DNA of 64,000 nt from assembly GCA_023053545.1 (NCBI GenBank), contig JAKZAN010000001.1, forward strand, positions 3,988,565-4,052,564, given 5' to 3'. Made by a program: the position numbers and the translations under genes. The first letter of the stretch is position 1, and every line of letters begins with the position of its first letter. The DNA is from Lepidurus packardi (Eukaryota > Arthropoda > Branchiopoda > Notostraca > Triopsidae). Shown one piece after another: positions 34,829-43,382 of this stretch. The notes under the pieces were generated by a model. That model searched no databases. It worked only from the letters and a program-made list of their open reading frames with translations, and was not told the DNA's origin.

Positions 34829-37800
34829 TTAATATGGTTGAAATCGGGAGGGTTTATTTATTGTTCGCCTATCTCGTAGAGAATAGGTTGGAGGGGGTCT
34901 TGCTTCTTGGCTCGGCGACACTGTTGGGGTGAAAAAATGCGGGTTAGGGTCGTTATCAATTGGTATTGGGGTGGGGTAATTTGAAGGACTGCGGAGTATG
35001 TCCGCATATGTGGCGCTGTCGGAGGAATTTGATGGTGTGTACTGTTGTATAGTTGTGCTAGAGGGCCTTTTGGGGGAGGTTGGTGGGGGCGGTATGGGGC
35101 TCATTGGCCGGGGTTCTTCCCGTGTTCCTACTTTCGGGTCCCTACACTCGTCATATTCCCAACACTGTTTCACTCTGTTTACGTGTACTGTATGCTTTTT
35201 ACAGGAGATGGGGTCGATTAGTGTCGCTGTAACCGGAGAGGGTCTATCAATGATTCGGTAAGGACCAGACCATCTATAGTCCAATTTCCTGGAAAGACCT
35301 GGTTTCGTTGCGGGCTTCGTCATGTACACTTTGTCTCCCACGCGAAACTGACGTTCGGTTGCGGTCTTGTCATAATATTGTTTTTGTTTTGCTTGCGCTG
35401 TTTTCAAGTGCGACTGTGCGATTGTCCATGCCGTCTGGAGGTGCGATGTCAGTTTTTCTTTGTAGTCGGGGTATGAGAGTACCTGTGCTGATTTACGTGA
35501 CAATATGGAATCTATTGGAAGGGCTGGGTCCCTACCATAAAGCAGGTAGAATGGTGATTCTAATGTGGAGGACTGAATTGAGGTTCGGTACGCGAGGAGG
35601 AGGTATGGCAGGTGTTCGTCACAGTCCGTATGGGTATCATTTACATAATGGGAGATCATATCAGCTAAAGTCTTATTGAACCGTTCTGTGAGGCCGTCGC
35701 ACTGAGGATGGTATGGTGTGGTCCTTTGCTTGGTGGTATTTAGGAAGGCGCAGATATTTTTTATTAATTCGGCCATAAAATTAGGGCCTTGATCAGATAG
35801 GAGGTGTCGAGGTGCTCCGTGTCTTGTAATCAATTCTTCGCAATATAACTTCGCAACGGTTTCGGCTTTTTGGTCGGGTATGGCGTAAGCTTCTGGCCAT
35901 TTAGTTAAATAGTCTGTGAAAACTATTATGTATTTGTTTCCTCGAGGTGTACCCGGAAGCGGGCCGAGGACGTCGACGGCGATTCTGTCGAAGGGGCGCT
36001 CTGCTATAGGCATTGGCATTAATGGAGCCCTAAAGGTTTTTGTGGGTGATTTGCGTTTATTGCAAGATGGGCAGGACCGTATGTACTTCTTTACGTCCCT
36101 ATAGAGGCCTACCCAATAGTACCGGGCTAGGATTTTATTATACGTTTTTTGTATGGCCAGATGTCCTGCGGTTTTGTGGTCGTGTAGACTGGATAGGATA
36201 ACCGTTCGTAAGGTCTCGGGGACAATTGGGAGTGGGACTAGCGTTTTACTATCGTGAATGCTGGGCCGTAGGCGACAGAGGATGCCGTCGGAGTTTAGCA
36301 GATATTCGTGTGATTTTTGTTTCCAGTGTGAGTTCATTTTCTGCAATATTGGGGATGAATTTCCTGATAAGAGTTGCAGCAATTTGGAACAAGCTGGGTC
36401 CTTCTGCTGTTCTAGGACGAATGTTGCTATCGTGAAGTTATCTTCGCCTGTAATTATGGCGACCGGGGTACGGGACAAGCCGTCAGCATTTCCGTGTTTC
36501 TTACCAGGTCGGTGATTGATCGTAAAATCGTATTCCTGTAGCCGCAAAGCCCAGCGTGACAGTTTAGACGTATGATCTTTATTTGTCATTAACCATTTCA
36601 ACGGGTTGTGGTCTGTCACGACTTCGAACTTTCGTCCGTATAGATATGCATGAAAGTGTTTTACGGCGAACACGACCGCTAGTGCTTCCCTTTCAACTGT
36701 AGCGTAGCGTGATTCCGCCGGGTTGAGCTTACGGCTGGCGTATGCGATTACTACTTCGCGGTTATTCTGGAATTGTGCCAGAACCACTCCGAGTGCTGTG
36801 TTAGAAGCATCGGTGAAAAGTGTAAAAGGCTTCGTGAAGTCCGGGTAAGCTAGTACGGGATGTTTTGTTAGGGCCAGTTTGAGTGTGGAAAATGCATTGT
36901 GAGTTTGTTCATCCCATCGAAATGTACTATATTTGCTCGTTAGTTTAGTAAGGGGGTTTGCTATAATAGCGTAATTTTTTATAAACCGCCTGTAATAGTT
37001 TGAGAGCCCTAGAAAAGATCGGACGTCTTTGGTGCACCCGGGTTTAGGGAAATTTTGGACGGCTATGATTTTTTCGGGATCTGGGGCTACTCCGTGTGCC
37101 GATACTATGTGACCCAAGTACTTAACCGATTGTTGCCCGAAATGGCATTTCTTTTGCTTGAGTTTTAACCCCGCTTTTGAAAATAATCCCAATACAGTAC
37201 GAAGGTGGCTGATATGGTTTTGGAAGGATTTGGAGAATATTATGACATCATCCAAATAGACCATGGCGAAATTGTTGCAGATTGGAAGCAATAGTCGTTG
37301 CATTAAACGTTGGAACGTTGCAGGGGCGTTAGTTAGTCCGAATGGTAGGCATTGGAATTCGTAGTGCCCATTGAATGTGGAGAAAGCCGTTTTTTCCCTA
37401 TCTTCCGGAGCCACTTCTACTTGCCAATAGCCGCTGGCTAAATCTAATGTTGAGAAGAATTTCGAATTTCCAAGTAGGTCTAGCGTGTCGTCGATGCGAG
37501 GTAAAGGGTAAACGTCTTTTTTAGTTATGTTATTTAACTTCCTGAAGTCCACGCAGAACCGTTCCGAACCATCTTTCTTTTTTACTAGGATAACGGGTGC
37601 ACTCCAGGGAGAGTTCGATGGTTGAATGACATTTTTTTTTAACATTTCTTGGACGTGCTGTTCTATTACGCCACGCTGAGCTATTGGGACGCGATATGGC
37701 CTCTGGTGGATGGGTGGGGCGTTGCCTATGTCAATTGTATGCTGGACCAATGTTGTCCTGCCCAGTTCGCTGTCGTCTCTTGCAAAAACATCGCGAAATT

Positions 37801-38152
37801 CTAGCACGAGTTTTAAAAGGTCGCGGCGTTGGTAGGGTCGGAGATCTCCGAGGTTAATATCCTTTGGCAAGGCGAACTCGAGTGCAGGTGCATCGTGTAC
37901 GGCCGTTATAGACACCGTTTCGGCATCTGATAATGATCCCAGTTCCGTCCCGCGTTTTATTGCGACCACATTGTTCCCTTCATTATAGACACAAATGGGG
38001 ATCCTATGTGCATTGATGTTGACAACGGCGTCTTCTGTGTATAGGCTAGGATGGGGGGGGGGGGGGTCATTTCCAGTGGGCTGGGGTATAAAGTTTGTCG
38101 GAAGTATCCGGTAGACAGGGGGCACGTTTTGGACACCCCATATATCATGCAT
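34829..38152 (-). CDS. pol: Gypsy pol: reverse transcriptase, RNase H, integrase
   Basis: This frame of about 1107 codons has no internal stop. Domains in order: reverse transcriptase (VDFRKLNNITKKDVYPLPRI, DLASGYWQV, CLPFGLTNAPATFQRLM, catalytic YLDDVIIF); RNase H (LFTDASNTALGVVLAQ, ASRKLNPAE, TDHNPLKWL); integrase with the HHCC zinc finger (HDHKTAGHLA ... CPSCNK) and the DDE core (D in AVDVLGPLPG, D in LLSDQGPNFMAE, E in LTERFNKTL); and a C-terminal segment with GPYRI that resembles the GPY/F module. All catalytic residues that I looked for are present, so the element could be autonomous. The domain order RT-RNH-INT is that of Ty3/gypsy. The downstream tail is Pro-rich. Confidence 0.96.
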   Translation of the reverse strand: MHDIWGVQNVPPVYRILPTNFIPQPTGNDPPPPHPSLYTEDAVVNINAHRIPICVYNEGNNVVAIKRGTELGSLSDAETVSITAVHDAPALEFALPKDINLGDLRPYQRRDLLKLVLEFRDVFARDDSELGRTTLVQHTIDIGNAPPIHQRPYRVPIAQRGVIEQHVQEMLKKNVIQPSNSPWSAPVILVKKKDGSERFCVDFRKLNNITKKDVYPLPRIDDTLDLLGNSKFFSTLDLASGYWQVEVAPEDREKTAFSTFNGHYEFQCLPFGLTNAPATFQRLMQRLLLPICNNFAMVYLDDVIIFSKSFQNHISHLRTVLGLFSKAGLKLKQKKCHFGQQSVKYLGHIVSAHGVAPDPEKIIAVQNFPKPGCTKDVRSFLGLSNYYRRFIKNYAIIANPLTKLTSKYSTFRWDEQTHNAFSTLKLALTKHPVLAYPDFTKPFTLFTDASNTALGVVLAQFQNNREVVIAYASRKLNPAESRYATVEREALAVVFAVKHFHAYLYGRKFEVVTDHNPLKWLMTNKDHTSKLSRWALRLQEYDFTINHRPGKKHGNADGLSRTPVAIITGEDNFTIATFVLEQQKDPACSKLLQLLSGNSSPILQKMNSHWKQKSHEYLLNSDGILCRLRPSIHDSKTLVPLPIVPETLRTVILSSLHDHKTAGHLAIQKTYNKILARYYWVGLYRDVKKYIRSCPSCNKRKSPTKTFRAPLMPMPIAERPFDRIAVDVLGPLPGTPRGNKYIIVFTDYLTKWPEAYAIPDQKAETVAKLYCEELITRHGAPRHLLSDQGPNFMAELIKNICAFLNTTKQRTTPYHPQCDGLTERFNKTLADMISHYVNDTHTDCDEHLPYLLLAYRTSIQSSTLESPFYLLYGRDPALPIDSILSRKSAQVLSYPDYKEKLTSHLQTAWTIAQSHLKTAQAKQKQYYDKTATERQFRVGDKVYMTKPATKPGLSRKLDYRWSGPYRIIDRPSPVTATLIDPISCKKHTVHVNRVKQCWEYDECRDPKVGTREEPRPMSPIPPPPTSPKRPSSTTIQQYTPSNSSDSATYADILRSPSNYPTPIPIDNDPNPHFFTPTVSPSQEARPPPTYSLRDRRTINKPSRFQPY

Positions 38153-39699
38153 TTAGATCTGGCAGGTATGTATACTAGTTGTGGGTTGATAACGGGGAAA
38201 TATTGTTCTCGAGCTAAATTGATTTGATTAAGCGTCTCTACTTGGCCTAACCTGGGTATGTGAATTGCCAGTTTAGACCCGTCGATGATCATTTTTAGGG
38301 AGCGGATAGCGTCCATTCCAAGGATACATTCGTGGGAAAGCTTGTAGACGACATGACATTTAAGGCTTATAGTTTTGTCCGCGACTGTTAATGGTAGTAT
38401 GAAGCATCCCATCGTTGGGATTGCCTCTCCGGTTGCCGACGTTAACTTTGTATGTGTAGGGGTCATGTGTGTTCGCAAAGCTCGGTCGAGCAATTTGAAC
38501 GTTCGGTAATGGAGAACTGTTAATCCAGCCCCTGTGTCTACCAAGGCTCTAATAGGGGTTTTTCCGACAAAAATTTTACAGAGTATCCGATTTTTAAGGA
38601 TTTTGGGTGAGTCAAAGGGTTTTATATTGTTTAGCGGAAGTGCCGGTTGACCTTTGTTATTTACAACCGGCACCGTTAGTTTTGTTGACGGCTGGCGAGG
38701 GACAGGGGCGGGAGCCCTGCATACGGCTGCTCTATGTCCCAGTTTTCCGCATCTATAGCAGGTAAAGTTTGGCCTATTTCCTGGGGGTCTGGGTGAACTG
38801 GGCCTTTGAAAACGAGCGTGCCGCAGTCCGGAAGATGGACTTCTGTGAGGAGAAAATGAATTTTGTCCCCTATCTAATCTTTCGTAGGGTTGTTGGGGAT
38901 CGTAATTTGAGGGGCTTCGTCCACGGTAACGCGCTGTATTGAACGGGTGGCGTTCTGTAGATGGGCTGCGGGAACGACTTGCGGGACGTCGTTCGCTAGA
39001 AGCTTTAAGATTAAGCGCTGCGACTGTCTCTTGTAGTTGTGTTATCAGATTTTGAGCGGCGACGGCGGTTGGGACGATCTTTTCGTTCCGCTCTTGTTTT
39101 ACTGAAAGATTGACGGCTTCCGTGAACGTCTCAGGTTCCTTATCGAGCACGTACCGTTTTAAGTGCGGTAGGAGACCGCGAATGAAATTCAACTTCATAC
39201 CGCGGTCGAAATTTGCTTCGCGTTCTTTTTGTATCGCTACTGTAGGGGAGAGGCCCGGGCCATGCTCCTGCAGCTGCCTTGCCAGTCGTCTGACATCGTC
39301 AGCAAATTCTCTCACCGGCTGATCCTTGCTTTGGGAACAGGTCTGTAGGCCTTCGAGTAATTCAGTTTCCGAGTGTTTGTCGTCGAAACGGTCTTTCAAA
39401 TACGATTCGAAATCGACAAACGTTTGAATAAGGTTGCTGTGCCTTAACTCATCGTAGTACTCTCCTGCTTTCCCTGCGAGTTTTTGTGCCGCCATACGGA
39501 GTTTTGTATCTTCGTCCCATTTTGCAAAATGTGCTTTTCGATCCACTTCGGTAAGAAAATCCCGTACTGTAGGTCCGGGTTTTGTTCCCGTGAAGCGTGG
39601 CAACTCCGTCAGTAACGAGTGATTTAAGAGGGGAAAGAAGAGTTTTTCGAACTGCTGTTCGGAGAACGTATAGTTTTGCGTGGACGAGGCTTCAGCCAT
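37957..39699 (-). CDS. gag: Gypsy gag-protease polyprotein
   Basis: The frame is open from 39765, with the likely ATG at 39699. The capsid part is followed by an Arg/Ser-rich linker and one CCHC zinc knuckle (CYRCGKLGHRAAVC), which binds genomic RNA. The aspartic protease follows in the same frame, with the active site ALVDTGAG and a flap-type stretch later (ECILGMDA). The gag frame ends at 37957 after overlapping pol by 196 bp. The G14 run (C14 in the sense strand) at 38053-38066 lies in the overlap. Confidence 0.93.
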   Translation of the reverse strand: MAEASSTQNYTFSEQQFEKLFFPLLNHSLLTELPRFTGTKPGPTVRDFLTEVDRKAHFAKWDEDTKLRMAAQKLAGKAGEYYDELRHSNLIQTFVDFESYLKDRFDDKHSETELLEGLQTCSQSKDQPVREFADDVRRLARQLQEHGPGLSPTVAIQKEREANFDRGMKLNFIRGLLPHLKRYVLDKEPETFTEAVNLSVKQERNEKIVPTAVAAQNLITQLQETVAALNLKASSERRPASRSRSPSTERHPFNTARYRGRSPSNYDPQQPYERLDRGQNSFSPHRSPSSGLRHARFQRPSSPRPPGNRPNFTCYRCGKLGHRAAVCRAPAPVPRQPSTKLTVPVVNNKGQPALPLNNIKPFDSPKILKNRILCKIFVGKTPIRALVDTGAGLTVLHYRTFKLLDRALRTHMTPTHTKLTSATGEAIPTMGCFILPLTVADKTISLKCHVVYKLSHECILGMDAIRSLKMIIDGSKLAIHIPRLGQVETLNQINLAREQYFPVINPQLVYIPARSKCMIYGVSKTCPLSTGYFRQTLYPSPLEMTPPPPILAYTQKTPLSTSMHIGSPFVSIMKGTMWSQ

Positions 39700-39765
39700 T
39701 GTGTTGTAGAGATAACTATTGCTTGCCGCGTATCGGGGCTTCTGGTTCTGTTCCGCTGCCACCAA

Positions 39766-40105
39766 TGTGATGTTACTATTTAAACGCTGTACTTACGTTT
39801 TAGGCTTCTGATGAGCACTAGTAACTACGACAACGCAAGAGACTTTAAAACTCATTCCTCAACTGTATTCTCACTGACTCAGTTCGTTACACTCTTTACA
39901 TTCGCACGGACTCAGCTCGTTACACTCTGGTATCACACTGGCTACCCGAATCACTTCCCTGCTGTCCTTTATACCTTCCAGTAACTGAACAACAGGGTTG
40001 TAAAAAGTGATGGCTCTGTTGTCACTAGACGAAAGGTCTTCTTCGTCCGTCACAACAAAGCCATAAACACTAAAGCGTTTCTAGGTCGCTTAAAGTGTCA
40101 TTACA
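39766..40105 (-). repeat. 5' LTR of the gypsy element
   Basis: This is the second LTR copy, 340 bp, upstream of gag in the element's orientation. It should contain the element's promoter. TAAG follows immediately at 40106-40109. Confidence 0.95.
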
Positions 40106-40109
40106 TAAG

Positions 40110-41880
40110 CACAAAATTATTAATCCATCCTTCCAATTCGCGCAGTTACCATCTTTAGTAGTTGCCCGAGGTTTCGCAGCCTTTTTCTTTCTCTTCTCGT
40201 GGATTCTGTCTCTTTCAAGCACTTTATTACGAAAACAGGCTGCAGTTCAGCAGATTTTGGGTCATTTTCTCTTCTCGCGTCTGGTTTTGCTTTTGGTTTA
40301 AATCTACTTCTTGGTTCCAAATCGATCATCTCGACCTACTCTACCTTCCTAGCTCGGCTAGGCCTCCTCTTAGATGTATTTGCCGTAGTTAATTCCGTTG
40401 CCGTAGACGGGAAGTGGATCTGGGCCTTAAATTGTAGCGTAATTCTGGAACGGGTACCGAAACTGCCGAGCTGGCCGAGCTGGCCGGCCAGTCCAAAGAG
40501 TTGGAATTCGAGCTTCTTGAAAAGGAATTCTCAGGTGATTCGGACGGAGTGAGAAGAATAGTTCCTTCAAGACCAGATTGGGTTGTAACTTGGGGTGTTT
40601 TAACAACTTTGCCAGGACGGGAAGTGGATCTGGGCCTTAAATTGTAGCGTAATTCTGGAACGGGTACCGAAACTACTTTACCTGCAACAGAAAAAAAGAT
40701 TAAATTCAGTAAAAGTGGCTTTTCGAAAGTCAAACGGAAATTCTCAGACCCAAAACGTCGGAGTCTGGCGGACAATGGGTTGCCGTAGGTAATTCCGTTT
40801 GGCACTTCTTCAAAATGCGCTTTTCTGGTACCAGAGGGCCAGCTTCAGGCTCGGATCCGAATCCCGAGCGAATTCCGAGTGGGCTTGTTTGACGGGTCGA
40901 TATGATATCTTTGGCCCTTGTGCTTCTCGTTACCCTGACAGGGGCTTGTGGCGAATCTTTCAACACGTTCTCCGGATTTAGTTACATACGTACGTAAAGT
41001 GTCCCTGGGTCAAACATGACACTATTGTGTCATTGGCCAACAATGAATTCTTCTTTTTTCAGCTAGTGGAGTGAAAGAAAATTCAAATTTTAGCGACTCT
41101 CATCAACGAAAATTGATGAGAATCGTGAAGCTAACCTAATCTAACCTAACTTAATAACCTAAGCTAACCTAACTTAATAACCTAACCTAAGCTAACCTAA
41201 CCTAATCAAACCTAAACTAACCTAATCAAACCTAAACTAACCTAACCTAAACCTAACCTAACCTATCCTAACTTAACCTAACCTAACCTATCCTAACTTA
41301 ACCTAACCTAACCTAAACTAATGTATTTACAATCCAACTACCATTTTTGAATACGAGTGACACCCGTTTGTCATTCGTTTTCCGAGAACGTTTTGAAACC
41401 ATAGTACACACTAGTGTCATTTTTATCTCGGATTTCCAAAACTGGAGAACCTGTTGGAATCTTTGTAGTGGGTAGAGGACGCCATCTCGGTATGGGAACG
41501 TAAAAACACGGGTTTTTCCTGATCGGAAGCCTTAGCACGCGCTAGACGCTTCTGTTCAGCTTGTTCCACGAAAGAACCTTCGATTTTTGACGGCTTGGGC
41601 TGACAAACTGGGGAGGAGCTCAAGGTGAAGCGTTTCCTGGCCACAGTGCCTGTAGTTTGGGAGGTTGAAGAGGGTGTTGGAGAAGTAAACGGAGATTGGG
41701 TTGTGTTAACAGCTTTTTCATTGACTGGGGTGATATAAATTGCACTTTCAAGGCGTTTTTTAGATGAATTGAGACGGGCTTTTGCTTCAACTTGTTCCAC
41801 GAAATAACCTTCGAATTTTGACCGCTTTGGCCGACAAACTGGGGAGGAGCTCAAGGTGAAGCGTTTCCTGGCCACAGTGC
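40110..41880 (-). CDS. Basic, repeat-bearing nuclear-type protein, upstream exons
   Basis: Candidate exons at about 41423-41880, about 40730-40966, about 40389-40680 and about 40149-40300 encode basic, Ser/Pro-rich protein, including VRVTRSTRAK, VPELRYNLRPRSTS and KRKKKAAKPRATTKD. The last of these ends at a donor (AAAGATG|GTAACT, about 40149) and should splice over the gypsy element to the acceptor at 34373. Two exons contain internal duplications: VPELRYNLRPRSTS twice and ARKRFTLSSSPVC twice. The exon at 41880 is cut by a LINE fragment immediately upstream. Unstructured chromatin or cohesin-regulator proteins look like this, but I cannot name it. It may be decaying. Confidence 0.45.
40406..40674. 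repeat. 59-bp perfect direct repeat in coding DNA
   Basis: Identical 59-bp copies lie at 40406-40464 and 40616-40674, 210 bp apart, encoding the ELRYNLRPRSTSR motif twice. A further diverged match (tgccgtag.taattccgtt) at about 40383 and 40780 suggests that the duplicated unit is longer. Perfect identity implies a young duplication or gene conversion. Confidence 0.9.
41131..41325. repeat. Degenerate CCTAA (TTAGG) array
   Basis: About 190 bp of CCTAA, CTTAA and TCTAA pentamers in tandem, the best-preserved telomere-like tract of the window. It lies in an intron or spacer of the basic nuclear-type gene. A small hairpin (tcatcaacgaaaattgatga) lies just before it. Confidence 0.9.
41557..41880. 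repeat. Two diverged copies of a 91-bp coding segment
   Basis: Segments at about 41557-41648 and 41790-41880 are direct repeats. Their last 45 bp (starting gacaaactggggaggagctc) are identical and the first half differs at several bases. Each encodes ARKRFTLSSSPVC followed by a basic FVEQ.E segment on the minus strand. The upstream copy ends exactly where the LINE fragment begins. Confidence 0.85.
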
Positions 41881-42335
41881 GAAGCGACGAAAATCAGGAT
41901 TTAGAGACGGAAAAAGATGTAGGTTTAAACTGGTTTCCTATAGGAAAAACAAGGTAAAGAAAGTAAAGCATGGAGAAAGCTCAGGTTGATGTAGGAAGCA
42001 AACGTAGAAGACTACAGGTTTCGACTACGTAAACGGATACAGAGGAAGAATTAGAGAAAGCGGAGGAGAAATACCGAGCAGCAAAAAATGAGGAGAGTTT
42101 CGATAAGCTAAGCCCCTTCAAAATTAATACAATGGTGGGAGATTTGAATATGAGAGAAATGAAAATCAAAGTAAGGCGCGCAGGAGAACTGTTGGTTTTC
42201 CCGACCAATTAGGACGAAACGGATAGATTACTAAAGATAAAACAGATAGGGGAAATAAAAGTTCAGGCCAGGATAACCAAACCTAAGTTTCTGCAACACG
42301 GGATTGTAACCTTATACGGGCCATTGTATGCTAGT
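41881..42335 (+). mobile_element. LINE ORF1 fragment
   Basis: Nearly the same DNA as 49096-49560 of the longer LINE copy (gag-like ORF1 N-terminal half), but with small deletions and stop codons, such as TAA in ACTACGTAAACGG. It is a dead fragment joined directly to a host exon at 41880. Downstream homology is lost after about 42325 at gccattgtatg. Confidence 0.9.
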
Positions 42336-42667
42336 AAGCTCTCCTTATGTTAAATAAAAAAAAAATACAAATACAAAAATCCTTCATTTTTCTAAACATT
42401 TCGTTTGTTTAGAAAAATCTAAACGTTGTCTAAACGTTTGAACAACGTTGGAGTGTGGGGGCAACGGACAGCCTGTTATCGCTCTTAAAAATGGCAAGAA
42501 CGGGCTTAACTGGCATACTTAGAGGTTAAACTTTGTACATGAATTAAGTCTAGGTGAATGCGAATATTCTCCACTTGTTTCTTACCTCTAAAACTTCCAA
42601 AAAGTCCAACTTTCTAAGCCACTTTTTAATCTGACAAAACCAGTGCTTTGGATCTTCCCAAAAAGAA

Positions 42668-42755
42668 CCATACTGATCATACCGATCCGATCAAATGATC
42701 CGATCAAATGATCCGATCCGATCAAATGATCGGATCGGTATGATCATCGGTATGT
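42668..42755. repeat. GATC-rich inverted repeat
   Basis: An arm of about 33 bp (cataccgatccgatcaaatg core) is matched by its reverse complement, with a short direct repeat (atccgatcaaatg) in the loop. The whole could fold into a cruciform or hairpin. It is followed at 42770-42850 by several copies of ATCGATTA. It lies next to a hAT BED-finger remnant, so both may be the subterminal repeats of that element. Confidence 0.7.
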
Positions 42756-42938
42756 CATAAAGTAGGGGTCGTAATCGATTGGTCAGACATCGATTATTAA
42801 TCGATTAGTACCGATGATCGATTACTAAGTTGACTAATCGATTAGTAGTGCTTACACTGACCGAATCTATCTTCTTGCAGAGCTTTATCAAACTTTTCCC
42901 TCATTTTTTACACGGTTTTTGGTGATTGTTGCAATCCA

Positions 42939-43189
42939 TTGTCCCTTAGGGCGTCTTGCAAAGATAAAACACCTACGCAGTTAGTTGCACAAAGTGATTC
43001 TGAGTCAGAGAGCGAATTCTCTATGGAAAGTGAGCTTTCAAAAACACCGGAGCCAGCTACAAAGCGTAGCCGAACGGCTAAGCGCTCGTGGGTCCACCAC
43101 TACTTTCTCTCCCATCCTTCAATGGCAAACAAACTAATCTGCACCTACCAAAATTGCAACACTGTTCTTGAGAAGAAAGGTAGCATGTA
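42939..43189 (+). pseudogene. BED-finger N-terminus of a hAT-like transposase
   Basis: The frame has an acidic Ser/Glu-rich segment, a basic nuclear-signal-like piece (KRSRTAKR), then SWVHHYFLSHPSMANKLICT followed by a second Cys and K.GS. This is the first half of a BED zinc finger (aromatic W/F pair plus CxxxxC; the usual CxxC spacing is CTYQNC here). It stops before the His pair, and no transposase body follows before the LINE fragment at 43383. It is a truncated relic. Confidence 0.5.
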
Positions 43190-43382
43190 ACATTTAACGA
43201 TTAGGTTTAAAATACAGTGGCTAACGTGCGCATGTTTAGGAAATACAACCAACCAAATGTCCAACCAAGTCCAATTCCAGCTCCGTATCTTTCAAAGTTT
43301 TAGGAAGAAAAACCACCCAAAATTCTACAAATGTTCTCTTTTATTTGAAATTGGTACAAAAATAAACAAATAAGGAATTACC

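Larger units (their letters stand above)
34382..40105 (-). mobile_element. Ty3/gypsy LTR retrotransposon, near-intact
   Basis: A 5724-bp element is bounded by two 340-bp LTRs (34382-34721 and 39766-40105). They begin TG and end CA, and are flanked by the 4-bp duplication TAAG (34378-34381 and 40106-40109). The LTRs differ at only about five positions, so insertion was recent. In its own (minus) orientation, a primer-binding site starting TGGTGGCAGCGG lies one base inside the 5' LTR. Then come gag-protease and pol frames. No envelope gene is present. It lies in an intron of the basic nuclear-type gene, same strand. Confidence 0.97.

Noticed and set aside
34998-36515. Several plus-strand frames inside the gypsy element
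   Set aside because: They are antisense shadows of the strong pol frame and match no family.
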